NCBI GenBank assembly: GCA_002803225.1
Contig: NXFV01001476.1
Location: forward strand, 1 to 20,600
Direction: 5' to 3'
From: Gamarada debralockiae
Taxonomy: Eukaryota; Ascomycota; Leotiomycetes; Helotiales; Hyphodiscaceae
DNA: 20,600 bases
In this document: positions 8,603 to 17,559 of the stretch, in pieces
How the letters are laid out: each line of letters begins with the position of its first letter
Position numbering within the stretch: the stretch's first letter is position 1
The notes under the pieces: generated by a model
The model's input: only the letters and a program-made list of their open reading frames with translations
What the model was told of the DNA's origin: nothing
The model's database searches: none
Made by a program: the position numbers and the translations under genes

Positions 8603-9480
8603 GGGGAGTGTGTATATAGTCCCATCCTATGAGATGCTCCTATTTCTCGTTTGTAGATGAGGTGTCTTGACTTCCGTCAAAAGTTTCTGTAGGAGCATGA
8701 GGCCGCAACACAGTTCAAAATTTCCCACATTCATAACACGAACTTCACACTCCACCTGCCTTGACTAGGTCATGAGCATAGTCCAATCCAAATTTCCAAC
8801 CCCGCAATCCAAAACGTTGGCCCCAGACGGTTGGGACTTCGGAAAACCTTCCAAGCAGTCACTTTCAATAGCTCATGAGGTCGAGATCACGGCCTGAGGA
8901 AAATTATTATAATTGGTAATGAAGATCAAGGCTCCAGCCCCCCATGTAAAATGGGGTACAGATTGGGTTCATTACGACTCATTAACGACACCGCTTCCCA
9001 GCATAAGAGACAAACTCCTCCCCGACCAGCATATCGACCACGTGTTGATAATGAAACCCCGAAATCCAGGCTCGGAATTCCTCCAACCTCGAGACCCAAC
9101 ATTTTTCGACAGGCATCTTCCCGAAGTGCCCAATCAATGATGCCATTCAGGATAAGCGACCCTTCTACTCTCCCGACATCAAATGCGGAGCTTAAGTAGC
9201 GTCTTTTAACAGCCCACGGGGTACCCCCACAATTCAAGCTTTGGCGAGCTGAGACATCCCTCTTCTTTCGCTTCATGGACGACTGCAGAAACTCGCCCTA
9301 CATCTGCGATTTACTCCCCGTCCAGATCGTGGCCTTCTGGTTTGCCGCTGAATATATCTGACTTGATACCATGCCCACCAAGACATCTAGTTATCCATTT
9401 ACCGTCTTTCCTGAAAAGTCGAGCGTCTACGATTCCCATTAAGTGAACCCTAAGCACTATAATCCATATCTTATCACAAC
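8603..9480. other. Intergenic region upstream of the MFS transporter
   Basis: No gene supported. Open frames at 8913-9140, 8951-9199 and 8926-9276 (minus) overlap one another in different frames and match nothing I know. The region should contain the 3' end of the SDR transcript and the promoter of the transporter. The last 30 bases before the ATG are A/T-rich, with CACTATAATCC near 9457. Confidence 0.45.
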
Positions 9481-11407
9481 ATGGGTCTAGGAGTCCTTGA
9501 AGATCACAAGCTTGAGCATGTCCCAGGCACAGCTCCGTTGAACGAACTTGGCCGAGAAGTTTACAATATATCTGGAGTAGACTCGAGTATCCTCAAACAC
9601 GACTCAACTGGCCAAATCGTTCTTGTTCCCCAACCTTCAGACTCCCCAAATGACCCATACAATTGGCCACGATGGAAGAAAGAGAGGTTCACAATCACCT
9701 ATGGGTTTGCATGCGGTGCTGTAGGTGGTAAGTTTGGCTTTTAAACAAGCAAAGATAGAAGCACAACTGACTGAGTGGAACAGCCGTCGGTCCACTTTTG
9801 GGAGCGGCTTTTGTGCAACTTGCAGTGGAATTTGATGTTCCCCTTGCAACCTTCATCCAAGGTGTTCAAGGTGGTCTCATCGTTGCAATTGCATTTGGAA
9901 GTTTGATCTGCAATTCCCTTGCAGTCAAGTTTGGAAAACGACCCATCTATCTATTTACCACTCTCGTATTGGTGGTTACTTGTTTCTGGTGTGCGGCTGC
10001 AAAAAGTTTTGCATCACTGGTTGCTGCCAGAGTGGTTCAGGGTTTCTGCATGGGTCCTCTCGAAGCTTTGATTCCAGCCTCGATCGCTGATGTCTGGTAA
10101 GTTGTCAACTACTGCAGAAGCTGAGACTTGGAATTTAGCTCATTATGACATAGGTTTGTCCATGAGCGAGGATATAGATCTGCAATTTTCAACCTGGGAG
10201 TCCTTGGTGGCATAAACTTAGCACAACCCGTTGGTAAGCCTTCCCCCACTTTCTCAAAACCGTACCTTGACTGATTCGAGGTATATAGCCGGTTATATCA
10301 TACAGTACAGCAGCTACAAAACGGCATTTTATGCCATGGGAGGTGCTTTTGGGGTCGCCTTGATCATGATTTTCTTCTGGATGCCCGAAACTGCTTTTGT
10401 TCGAACGGGTGCTGTGAACTTGGACACTGGCAGCAACAATGCAAGTCATGAAATTCTATCCCTCTAGATGTCATTGCTAATTGCCATATAGGTCATGACC
10501 GAGATTAATCTCTCTCACAAGATGGCTGCTGAGCACCTTGAAGGAGAGAAGAACGACTCCGGTCGATCGACCGAGACCCCTGAGCACTCACCGTCCCAGG
10601 AGGAACGATATTCATACGCGATAGACATTCTACCATACAGCGGATACATCAACCACGTTTCATTCTTCAATACACTGTTTCGACCATTTATGATGCTTGG
10701 ATCGCCAGCGGTATTGTGGGCGACTCTTCTCTTCACGACTTGCATCTCGTGGCTAGTCGGTATCTCCGTCACTCTTTCGCAGATCTTCTCTGCTCCGCCT
10801 TATAATTTCTCGGTATCCGCGGTTGGTCTCACGAACCTGTCGTCGTTTGTTGCTTCTATACTGGGTACACTCGTTGCAGGTCCATTGATTGATGGCGTCG
10901 TACGCAGGATGTCGAAGAGAAATGGCGGTACTTTTGGTCAGTGGCATTCTTCCACCCCCTAAGTTCAATCAGCTAACATATCTCAAAGAACCTGAATTCC
11001 GTCTTCCTGTAATGGTAACCTACCTCCTATTCACCGCAACAGGTTTCTTCGCATGGGGCCAAGCAGCTTATGCTCAAGATCCGTGGGAAGTTCCTGTCAT
11101 CGTCGGACTCGGATTGATTAACTTCGGCATCCAACTTGGAACAACAGGTGTTGTGTCCTACGTCGTCGATTGTCATCGAGATAAAGCTGGTGAAGCCTTC
11201 GCCACCATGAACTTCATCAAGAATATGTTTGCCTTCGGTTTGACGAACTATTTGAACAATTGGATCGCAACCCAAGGAGTGAGGAATGTGTTCTTTACAA
11301 TAGGAGGATTGACGATTGGAGTATCTTTATTTACCATTCCGATGTATATTTATGGGAAGAGGGCAAGGAGTTGGGTCTATAGACATAACGTCGCGGGGAA
11401 GGCTTGA
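9481..11407 (+). CDS. Major facilitator superfamily transporter (DHA1-like drug/metabolite exporter type)
   Basis: Six exons, 9481-9727, 9784-10096, 10154-10233, 10289-10440, 10492-10936 and 10989-11407, encode about 551 residues without lesions. Introns are 51-57 nt. Four have GT donors; the fourth (10441-10491) needs a GC donor, GCAAGT. The protein has a cytosolic N-terminus ending in DPYNWPRWKKERF, typical of fungal DHA1 carriers, then TM helices, a degenerate motif A (AVKFGKRPIYL) between TM2 and TM3, AARVVQGFCMGPLEAL in the TM4 area, and GYIIQ then MPETAF before a long hydrophilic central loop (HKMAAEHLEGEK and onward). A second hydrophobic half follows, with a GKRARSWVYRH-type tail. It probably exports or imports a small organic compound by proton antiport or symport across the plasma membrane. 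Substrate unknown. Confidence 0.92.
10441..10491 (+). other. GC-AG intron in the MFS gene
   Basis: Reading through gives two stops (TAG 10465-10467 and 10489-10491). No GT donor near the coding edge gives the right phase. GCAAGT at 10441, a GCTAAT branch-like site and ATAG at 10488-10491 give a 51-nt phase-0 intron joining DTGSNN to VMTEINL. This keeps the transporter family's sequence. Confidence 0.7.
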
Positions 11408-11689
11408 TTGGATGGCATATCAATGAAGAGATTAAGGTTCGGATACAATATGGATAAAATCAGTCATCATTCTTGGTTTGTCAGCTACGATCATGGCAGT
11501 TTGATGTTAGTATAGCGTTCCTCCTTGCAATCAAAGTGGAAGTCTTCTAAATGACTAAGCCCAAGTGTAGAGTGCGATTCAACTAATGGAAATCCCCTTC
11601 TGTACCGTTCTATTGGGGGACGCGTTCCTTACGAAGAAGCTAGGAATATATTTCTACTCCATGAAACCATCTTTGATCTGTCATTGATT
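11408..11689. other. 3' flank of the MFS gene
   Basis: No gene is seen between the transporter stop at 11407 and the transposase relic that becomes readable at about 11690. It presumably holds the transporter's 3' untranslated region. Confidence 0.45.
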
Positions 11690-12010
11690 CTCCTCCACAT
11701 GTCGCCCTCCAAGGTCCTATCTTCGCCGGTGAAGCGTTTTTAGCCCCGAATCTCACGTCTGCCGAGAAGATTAGCAAGATAGATATCCGCCCTGGCTATG
11801 AGCAACTGCACTTGCCTTTGAAACCGACTATAGCTAATATCCCCGTCTTCCATAAGTCTATTAAGACGCTCTGCAGGTAGGAGATCTGGCTTAAGGAGCA
11901 ATTACTGTACTTAACTCTCTGGCTATAGGTAAAAAGGCTCCGCGTGCTCACTCCGTTCCCCCAAATCACGCGCCTGTATTGTCTTTAATATATGTACAAT
12001 TCGGAGAGGC
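11690..12010 (+). pseudogene. DUF3435 tyrosine-recombinase relic (Starship-captain/FluG-domain family)
   Basis: A plus-strand frame reads GEAFLAPNLTSAEKISKIDI, RPGYEQLHLPLKPTIANIPV, FHKSIKTLC, then EIWLKEQ, VKRL and PQITRLYCL. This matches the fungal DUF3435 signature (RPGYEQLPLPLKP, NIPVFRK, a WEIS-EPLPYSTL stretch, RPYSLRYG). Stops fall where the family has Trp or Arg: TAG before EIW, TAG before VKRL, and TAA after YCL. Pro-to-Leu changes are frequent. All fit C-to-T decay. Only a C-terminal catalytic-domain fragment remains, and the RHRY-type catalytic residues cannot be fully traced. This family includes the captains that move Starship giant transposons, but also many other copies, so it does not prove a Starship here. 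Confidence 0.7.
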
Positions 12011-12204
12011 CGTATATAGTAGACCTTCAGTAAGACCGAGAGTATTGGGGTAGCTACAGTATGAGTCAGGTCGAAGAGCTACAGTCAGGAATAGTAGATA
12101 TAAGGCGTAGGCTGCGCTTTGTGGGGAAAGGGGTAGAGATCAGGAATTGAAGAAAACCCAGCGTATTTGGGACTAGCATTATATACATCATAGGTATCAG
12201 GGTA

Positions 12205-12225
12205 CTTATAACAACAGGTTATAAG
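12205..12225. repeat. Short perfect inverted repeat beside the MITE-like element
   Basis: CTTATAAC, a five-base AACAG loop, and GTTATAAG, just outside the left terminal repeat of the element at 12233-12691. It could be part of an older insertion or its target. Confidence 0.4.
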
Positions 12226-12232
12226 CCCGGTA

Positions 12233-12691
12233 GTAAGAGTTGGGGCCACCACAAATGGCCTACCCCACCATTTTACACCAAAAGGCACCCTTTCCACCTA
12301 GTTATAAATCCACAACACAACTATTTCAAATAACAAGAATTCATTCTAGTATTAAAATTTACTTTGTCTAACTTTTGTACGATTCAAAATTTAATTAAGT
12401 AGAAAATACAAAAGTTATTTGTAGTTGAATTTTTAAGGTAAGGTAAAATCGCTCAATTTACATATAAAATCTTAGATTTTTTATGACTTTTGAATACAAT
12501 TATATAGAAAACCATCAATTTTAAATAAAAATTTAAATCCTTTAAATACAAGTAATAAGAAGTAAAGATAAATTTAAAAATAAAAATTTATAAAGTTATA
12601 TTTTAAAATTGTTTTATTATTTAATTATAAAAAGGGTGACCTTTGTTGTAAAATAGTGGGGTGGGCCATATGTGGTAGCCCCAACTCTTAC
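12233..12691. mobile_element. MITE-like element with about 60-bp terminal inverted repeats
   Basis: The left repeat (12233-12293) begins GTAAGAGTTGGGG and includes CCACCACAAATGGCC and CCCCACCATTTTACA. The right repeat (12631-12691) reads, reversed, GTAAGAGTTGGGG, CTACCACATATGGCC and CCCCACTATTTTACA. About 50 of 60 positions agree. The interior of about 340 bases is extremely A/T-rich with no coding frame. The structure is that of a non-autonomous DNA transposon. I could not fix a target-site duplication; the bases outside are GTA and GTG. The likely superfamily is unresolved. Confidence 0.7.
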
Positions 12692-12806
12692 CACTTCTGT
12701 GCTCAATTAGTTAAACCCACTTCTATCGACTCTACGACTATCAATCTGTCATATAATAAAAAAGCACTGAAAATACCATGTCTTACAGGCCCGCTGTAAT
12801 AGCTAC

Positions 12807-13290
12807 ATGGAAGACCCCTTCGGCACTAGAGCTGGGGTTGTCGGCGTTATTGGTCTAGCTATCCAGTTCACGCAAGTAGTGGTCCAGTTTGGGATGGATT
12901 GGAAAGACGCATCAACCGACATCAAAGACCTTATGGCTAAGCTTGGACGTCTGAAAATGTATTGTCAGAAAAACAAATACCAATATCCTTATCAATCCAG
13001 ACTATACAGAAGCCTTTCAGAACCCACCTTCGATTCTACTTTCACAATTGGATCCCAATGCTCCGCCAACGACAGACACAAAACAAATGCTGGAAGCCTG
13101 TGAGAAGGAGCTGGAATGTCTATTGAAGGAGCTAAAGAAGAGCCCAAGGTCACAGATTAGGCTGGGAGCGTTTGAAAGAGGCCTTCCTGGCTGAGGATAC
13201 TCGGGAGTTTGCTGAGAACCTTTCCCGGCAATGTCAGATTTTAAACAGCATGCTTTCGCCTCTGAATCTGGTTTCGAACCTATTTAAATA
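12807..13290 (+). pseudogene. Relic of a fungal NLR/STAND N-terminal helical domain
   Basis: From ATG 12807 the frame reads MEDPFGTRAGVVGVIGLAIQ, FTQVVVQFGMDWKDAS and LMAKLGRLK, typical of the N-terminal helical domain of fungal NACHT or ankyrin STAND proteins (immune and heterokaryon-incompatibility type receptors). The match then jumps frame near 12960-12980 to ILINPDYTEAFQNPPSILL, DPNAPPTTDTKQMLEACEKE and LECLLKELKK. It jumps again near 13150 to LGWERLKEAFLAEDTREFAE and NLSRQCQILNSML, stopping at about 13290. At least two frameshifts and the lack of any NACHT or NB-ARC region show a dead, truncated copy. The MITE-like element lies about 115 bases upstream of the start codon. Confidence 0.75.
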
Positions 13291-13758
13291 GCTGGTCTTA
13301 TACCAAAATGCTATGCCTGATGTAGTGAAGGAGTATGAGGATGCAAATGCAGACGGCGCCCGTCATGTCGCCCATGATGTTGGATTGCATGGCTGGTTGG
13401 CGTTGACGAGGTCTGAAATTGCGGCGGTGCGGGTCTTGATGTATGTGAGTAGGGAAAGGTGAGGATGGAAGATTAGTTTGTTTGGGGATCCATCTTGTGG
13501 TTGCTTTCGATTGTTTGTTGATGGTTTGTGCGTGGAGGTCTTCAGAGGTGTGTGCGGAAATATGGCGAGAATCACTCGCACAAGCGAGGCGGCGCGGTAA
13601 ACCATTTTGATTCATTGGATTTATCTGTACTCGTAACCTTTCAAAAGCCCAATCACAGCAAATGAATTTGGCAACTTTGTACAAGAAGTAGCGATGAATC
13701 CTCTGTGCAAATTTTCAAAAGCATCGAATTCACTCTCGACCTTAGCTATATCATGGCC
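13291..13758. other. Gene-free stretch
   Basis: No supported gene. The minus-strand frames at 13298-13684 and 13363-13605 overlap each other and show no domain. The NLR similarity stops at the left end, so this may be unrelated DNA joined at a breakpoint near 13290. Confidence 0.4.
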
Positions 13759-14170
13759 TCAGAATCTCTTCAGCTTATCAGTATGAATACATCCTATCCC
13801 ACCAACACAGCACCAGCAAGCAGCCCAAGAGCCATAACCTTTGAAAAAGTACGCAGCATCACAATCGTTCACTTCTTCACCACCATCTGAACATTTGACC
13901 TCGTTGATCGGCCCGTCGCTGTAGATGTCGTAGCACTGCTTGTCCTTTTTGTCGACCGCTATCGAAGTCCAATTCGCGGAAGTAGAATTTAGAGTCGTGG
14001 AGGAGAGTTAAGCTTTTAAGACTCCTGCTGTGGGAGTTGTACTTTTAGAGTTGTCTGCGGTACGAGGAGAGATGGGCTGGAGATCTCTGTGGCGGCGTCC
14101 GTGAGCATGGGCAGAGACAAAGAGTTTCCGGAAAGGGTGAGGGAAAGACACAGAGGATGGTGTACTTCAT
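13759..14170 (-). pseudogene. Small cysteine-rich secreted protein, apparently frameshifted
   Basis: On the minus strand ATG 14170 starts MKYTILCVF, a signal-peptide-like beginning. The better continuation, LTLSGNSLSLPMLTDAATEI, is in the next frame from 14141. The third frame, from about 14007 to TGA 13761-13759, encodes a Ser/Thr-rich linker and then a compact domain with seven Cys: QCYDIYSDG, EVKCSDGG, NDCDAAYFFKGYGSWAACWC and CVGGIGCIHTDKLKRF. Small secreted Cys-rich proteins are common effectors or surface proteins in fungi. I do not recognise the family. A plain intron with good splice sites that joins all three frames was not found, so it is either broken by two indels or spliced in a way I cannot see. 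Confidence 0.42.
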
Positions 14171-14444
14171 TTTAGGGTCAGGGTTGTCTGGTGTAGTTGC
14201 TAGTTTCAAGAACGGACTCGAAAAGTACTTTCAAGAGTATTGAAGTGCTTAGAATATGCCTAGCCTTTGCAGTTGAAGCCAGAAAGCACAAGAACTGGTC
14301 TCAAGAATTTAAAGAACTTTCCACACTTCGCTGAACTACATCACACAAAAGCATAATCACCGAAAGACCCAGCTCTCCTTAAAACTCATCTCCTTTGACG
14401 CAATGTCCAGGAACAACAACGCATTCTTTAGTTAACTGGTGACA

Positions 14445-15483
14445 CTAACAATTCCAACCCCCATCAACTGAATAACAAGCACCCGTAATAAAGGAAGCAC
14501 CATCACTTAGCAAAAAAGCAACCAAATTCGCTACCTCTTCTGGCTGGGCCATCCTTTGTATTGGTGTCTTCGAAGTCATCGTTGAAGGATCATTTAATGA
14601 CTGTCTCAGCAAGGGTGTATCGATCACTCCCCTGTCTCATATCAGCTCCAGGTCCAAATTCGGAAAGGGAGCTTGACTCACGGCGCTAAAGCATTTACCC
14701 TGATATTTCTATCACCAACTTCCTTTGCAGCAGAGCGAGTAAGTCCAATTACTCCGTGCTTGCTTGCTGTGAAAATCCTCGAGTCAACAATTACTCAAAA
14801 GTGTTGAAATATTAGAGCCAAGCGGATTCCATGAATTCCGATACCTTCCTTTTGCTCCAGAGATATGCTCTTGAAGGAGATTTTGCTCCTAGAGCTCACG
14901 CAGAATAAGAAACGGAGTGTTGCGAGAAACACGTACCGCAGTAGGCTGCAGCGCCTGACATCCCGATGATACCGCAAATACTGGCTGCATTCACGATAGA
15001 TCCGTGCTCTGACATGGCATTTATTTCAGCTCTCATGCAGTGCATTACTCCTAAAGATTTGTTAGCTGTGAGTGTTCGAAAGAAGAGAGGTGAGCTTCGC
15101 AGACCTTTCAAATTGACATCTATAACGAAGTCCCACTCATCCTCATCTAATTCCGCTATCTTCATCTTTCCATGATTCTTCCCTGCAACACCCGCAATAT
15201 TCGCAGCACCATCCAACTTCCCAAATCGATCCACCGTCTCCTTGATCCAAGAATCCACGGTGTCTCTCTTCCTGACGTCAATAACCTTTGTAAAGACTTC
15301 TCCACCAGCAGTTTTAATCACCTTCTCCACTTCCTCAAGCAAGTTTTGTTGAACATCTCCAATTGAAATCTTGGCTCCGAGTGAGGACAAGAGTATTGCA
15401 GTTGCACGTCCAATTCCTGAAGCTCCACCCGTGACGGCTATCACTTTGCCGGTGAGATTCGGGCCTGAAGGAGGAGTTACCAT
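14445..15483 (-). CDS. Short-chain dehydrogenase/reductase (classical, 254 residues)
   Basis: Four exons on the minus strand, 15483-15105, 15050-14937, 14766-14682 and 14631-14445, give 254 residues, the classical SDR length. Introns are 54, 170 and 50 nt (donors GTCTGC, GTACGT, GTGAGT). Seen: TGGASGIG cofactor loop at 18-25, GDV after the second strand with IDVR later (acidic, NAD-leaning), NIAG in place of the usual NNAG, catalytic Ser150, Tyr163 and Lys167 (YCASK), then [29 protein letters not shown] and a SVDGGWNC end. It is close to fungal 3-oxoacyl-ACP-reductase-like or levodione-reductase-like SDRs; the substrate cannot be told. A TATAAAAG lies 57 bases upstream. The 170-nt second intron is long for this locus, but joining YC to ASK across it is unambiguous. 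Confidence 0.9.
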
Positions 15484-15538
15484 CTTTCACTTGAAGATAT
15501 GATATGAAAAGAAGGAATAGAAGTTAGTCTGGGGAACT

Positions 15539-15546
15539 CTTTTATA
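15539..15546 (-). promoter_or_regulatory. TATA box of the minus-strand SDR
   Basis: TATAAAAG on the minus strand, about 57 bases upstream of the ATG at 15483, in an A/T-rich setting. The spacing suits a fungal core promoter. Confidence 0.5.
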
Positions 15547-16139
15547 TTGCTTCCCAGGAAGTTGGATGCGGGGTAAGAAAGTTCTGAATCGTTGGCGGTA
15601 ACTTGATCCAGCCACGGAAAACGGTTCCCGCCCGCGTATCTTCGTCACGACAATGCGGGGGTATCACATGATGGACCATTCCACGTGTAATGTAGTATCG
15701 GAAGCTCAACATAATTTGATTCCGAAGATCCTGGAAATGTCACAGGGGCATTTGCGTGGCGCTGACCCCGCTATCGCTGTAATCGGCCGGCGACCCTTCG
15801 CACGAGAACAGTAGTGCGACCCTGCGCCGTACGACCCTAAGACTTGGGATAGTTGAAAGTCATATAAAGGTAGCTCGCGTATTTGAGTTTTAGGTGATTT
15901 GGCCTAAGATTCCGTGCGTGGCATAGCCCTGAAGTTTAGCTGGCGCGCGTACGCTAAAGAGCCCTAAAATTATAGTAAGGCGAGCCTGTACTACAGCGTA
16001 TGTACAGCGTGTATAGCGTATACAGCGTACGCTATTTACTCACTATACTCTTGAGCTCTGCTAATCACAATACAAGTGTATAGATATTCTATATAGAGCT
16101 AGCGAGCTAAAATAATTAATTTCTATACTAATTTCTATA
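15547..16139. other. Intergenic DNA with a GCGTA repeat cluster
   Basis: No gene seen. Positions 15992-16033 hold four irregular copies of TACAGCGTA-like words, and a GCGTACGCT palindrome occurs near 15947 and near 16025. The texture suggests the edge of a transposon linked to the relic at 16140-17160. Confidence 0.4.
15992..16033. repeat. Irregular tandem repeat of TACAGCGTA-like words
   Basis: Four adjacent variants (CTACAGCGTA, TGTACAGCGT, GTATAGCGTA, TACAGCGTAC) run into a GCGTACGCT palindrome. Confidence 0.55.
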
Positions 16140-16925
16140 CTAATCCTATTACTCTCGTGCCTTCTTTCGCGCGTCCTTGATCCCCTTGATCACCTTATCA
16201 AGGGAGGTCTTTGTATAGACGCGCTCTGCTCTATAGCCTCTACGACTGCCTCAATCACCTCCTGATCACTAGGGCTGTTCTTGACCTTAGCTATAATCTT
16301 ATCAATGATGACCTTCTACATCGAGAAGTACTGACGCTCTAACGGAGCGCGCTAGCGGCTGCCGTACATTTTGTCGAGCGCCGCGACTAAGGGGAGGCCG
16401 CCTAGGCCGACTGTCCACTCCCTCTACAGGCCTGGGATTGTGACAACATCACGCGAGAGCTTGTATAAGGGCACGATGGCTATAGCCATGGCCGTGGCCG
16501 TGGCAGCGGCCGGCGCAGCTCGAGCTTGTGGAGCAGGGCCGCCAAGGTCGACTATAGCTAGTGGGGAAGGGGAGGGAGGGGTCTGCTAGCGCAGCTGGCG
16601 TGGTTGGCCTATAGCTAGATCATAACCCTAGGGGAGTATCCGACTCTTGCTAGGCGTGAAGGTCAGGCTGAACAAGCCTGTGAGGAAGTTGTCTAGCTTC
16701 TTAAAGAGCTTGTCTAGGGAGCTTTGTACTTGGGCTAGGCCAGTTGCGCACGTGGCCTGCCTAGTCTGTATGACGCCCATTATGCTCCGTAGCCGCTCGT
16801 TAATGGACGGGATCGCCTTCTCAATTGCCACAAGATAAGGGTCCTTATAGCAGACTATATCTATAGTAGCTAGGACTACAGTTGCGAAGCTAGCGTAGTC
16901 AAGGCTAGTGAATAGCGTGTCACGA
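16140..16925 (-). pseudogene. GCR1_C-domain protein relic, Crypton/transposon-type
   Basis: Minus-strand reading gives DTLFTSLDYASFATVVLATI, then KAIPSINERLRSIMGVIQTR and QVQSSLDKLFKKLDNFL, a coiled-coil stretch typical of fungal GCR1_C-domain proteins. Farther on come KLSRDVVTIPGL, REWTVGLGGLPLVAALDKMY, GSR, RAPLERQYFSM and KVIIDKII, which match the GCR1_C DNA-binding fold. Stops sit at conserved residues: TAG after PGL and after GSR where Trp is expected, and TAG after FSM. Frames also shift between blocks. GCR1_C-like domains occur in Crypton tyrosine-recombinase transposons and their domesticated relatives. No recombinase domain is recognisable here, so the element type is uncertain. Confidence 0.6.
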
Positions 16926-17000
16926 AGCTGGGGTGGTGTTGGTGGTCGCGCTGTAAGAAGACCAAGTCTTGTAAGTGTTGATAGGTCTAGAAGGTACGGT

Positions 17001-17077
17001 GATATCTAGGGACAGGCAACAAGATATCGGTACAGGCAACAAGCTATCGGGACAGGCAACAGGAATTGGTACAGCCA
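17001..17077. repeat. Tandem repeat, about 20-bp unit, three copies and a partial
   Basis: Units close to GATATCGGTACAGGCAACAA start at about 17001, 17023 and 17043. A weaker fourth copy (GAATTGGTACAGCCAAG) follows. Minisatellite within transposon-like DNA. Confidence 0.7.
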
Positions 17078-17201
17078 AGCTGTAGATATAACAGAAGGGT
17101 TGAACTATGTAGGAAGAGACAGAGATTTTGAATTGAAGCTTTCGCAACCTATTTTAGACTAGCGCCATATGCACCTCAAAGTCGGCTATGCCCCTCATGA
17201 A

Positions 17202-17524
17202 CTGACGCGACAGGTCTATTAAGTAACAGCCGGTCATTTTAGTCACTATCCTAGTGGCCTCCTTGCCAGATCTAAGGCTCAAGGACCTTTTGCGATCTGT
17301 GCGCCGGATAAGCGCGGCATATGCGTTGTGATAGCTGGCACCATCACATGATGCATTTGCGGCTGGAACCAGTGGACGGCCGTGCAGGGGTCGACCCCAG
17401 TATTATAAAAGTCGAGGCTTACCCTCTTCCTTTCCTTTCCTTCTCTCTTTAGCTTAGTATTTTCAATAAACCGTGATCTTTGAACTCTGCGCTTTAGACC
17501 TTTGTATCGATCCCGCTGTCACAT
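17202..17524 (+). mobile_element. Probable LTR, little mutated
   Basis: It contains TATAAAA at 17404-17410, a pyrimidine-rich tract, AATAAA at 17465-17470, and ends CTGTCACA at 17517-17524, the CA end expected of an LTR. The left end is uncertain; TGACGCGACAG at 17202 is a candidate because it loosely mirrors the right end. It immediately precedes the gag-protease fossil. A 323-bp length would be ordinary for a fungal Ty3/gypsy LTR. No second copy is present in the window to confirm it. Confidence 0.45.
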
Positions 17525-17559
17525 AATACTAAGCTCACTCGACTCGGCCTATAGAGGCG

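Noticed and set aside
8926..9276. Minus-strand 116-residue frame upstream of the MFS gene
   Set aside because: No domain, overlapping plus-strand frames of similar length, and it lies in the expected promoter.
12300..12630. A/T-rich interior of the MITE as a replication origin
   Set aside because: A/T richness alone is weak, and flanking 60-bp inverted repeats explain the block as a transposon interior.
14795..14977. Minus-strand 60-residue frame inside the second SDR
   Set aside because: It starts from a sequence inside the 170-nt intron. The SDR motif YC-ASK joins cleanly across it.
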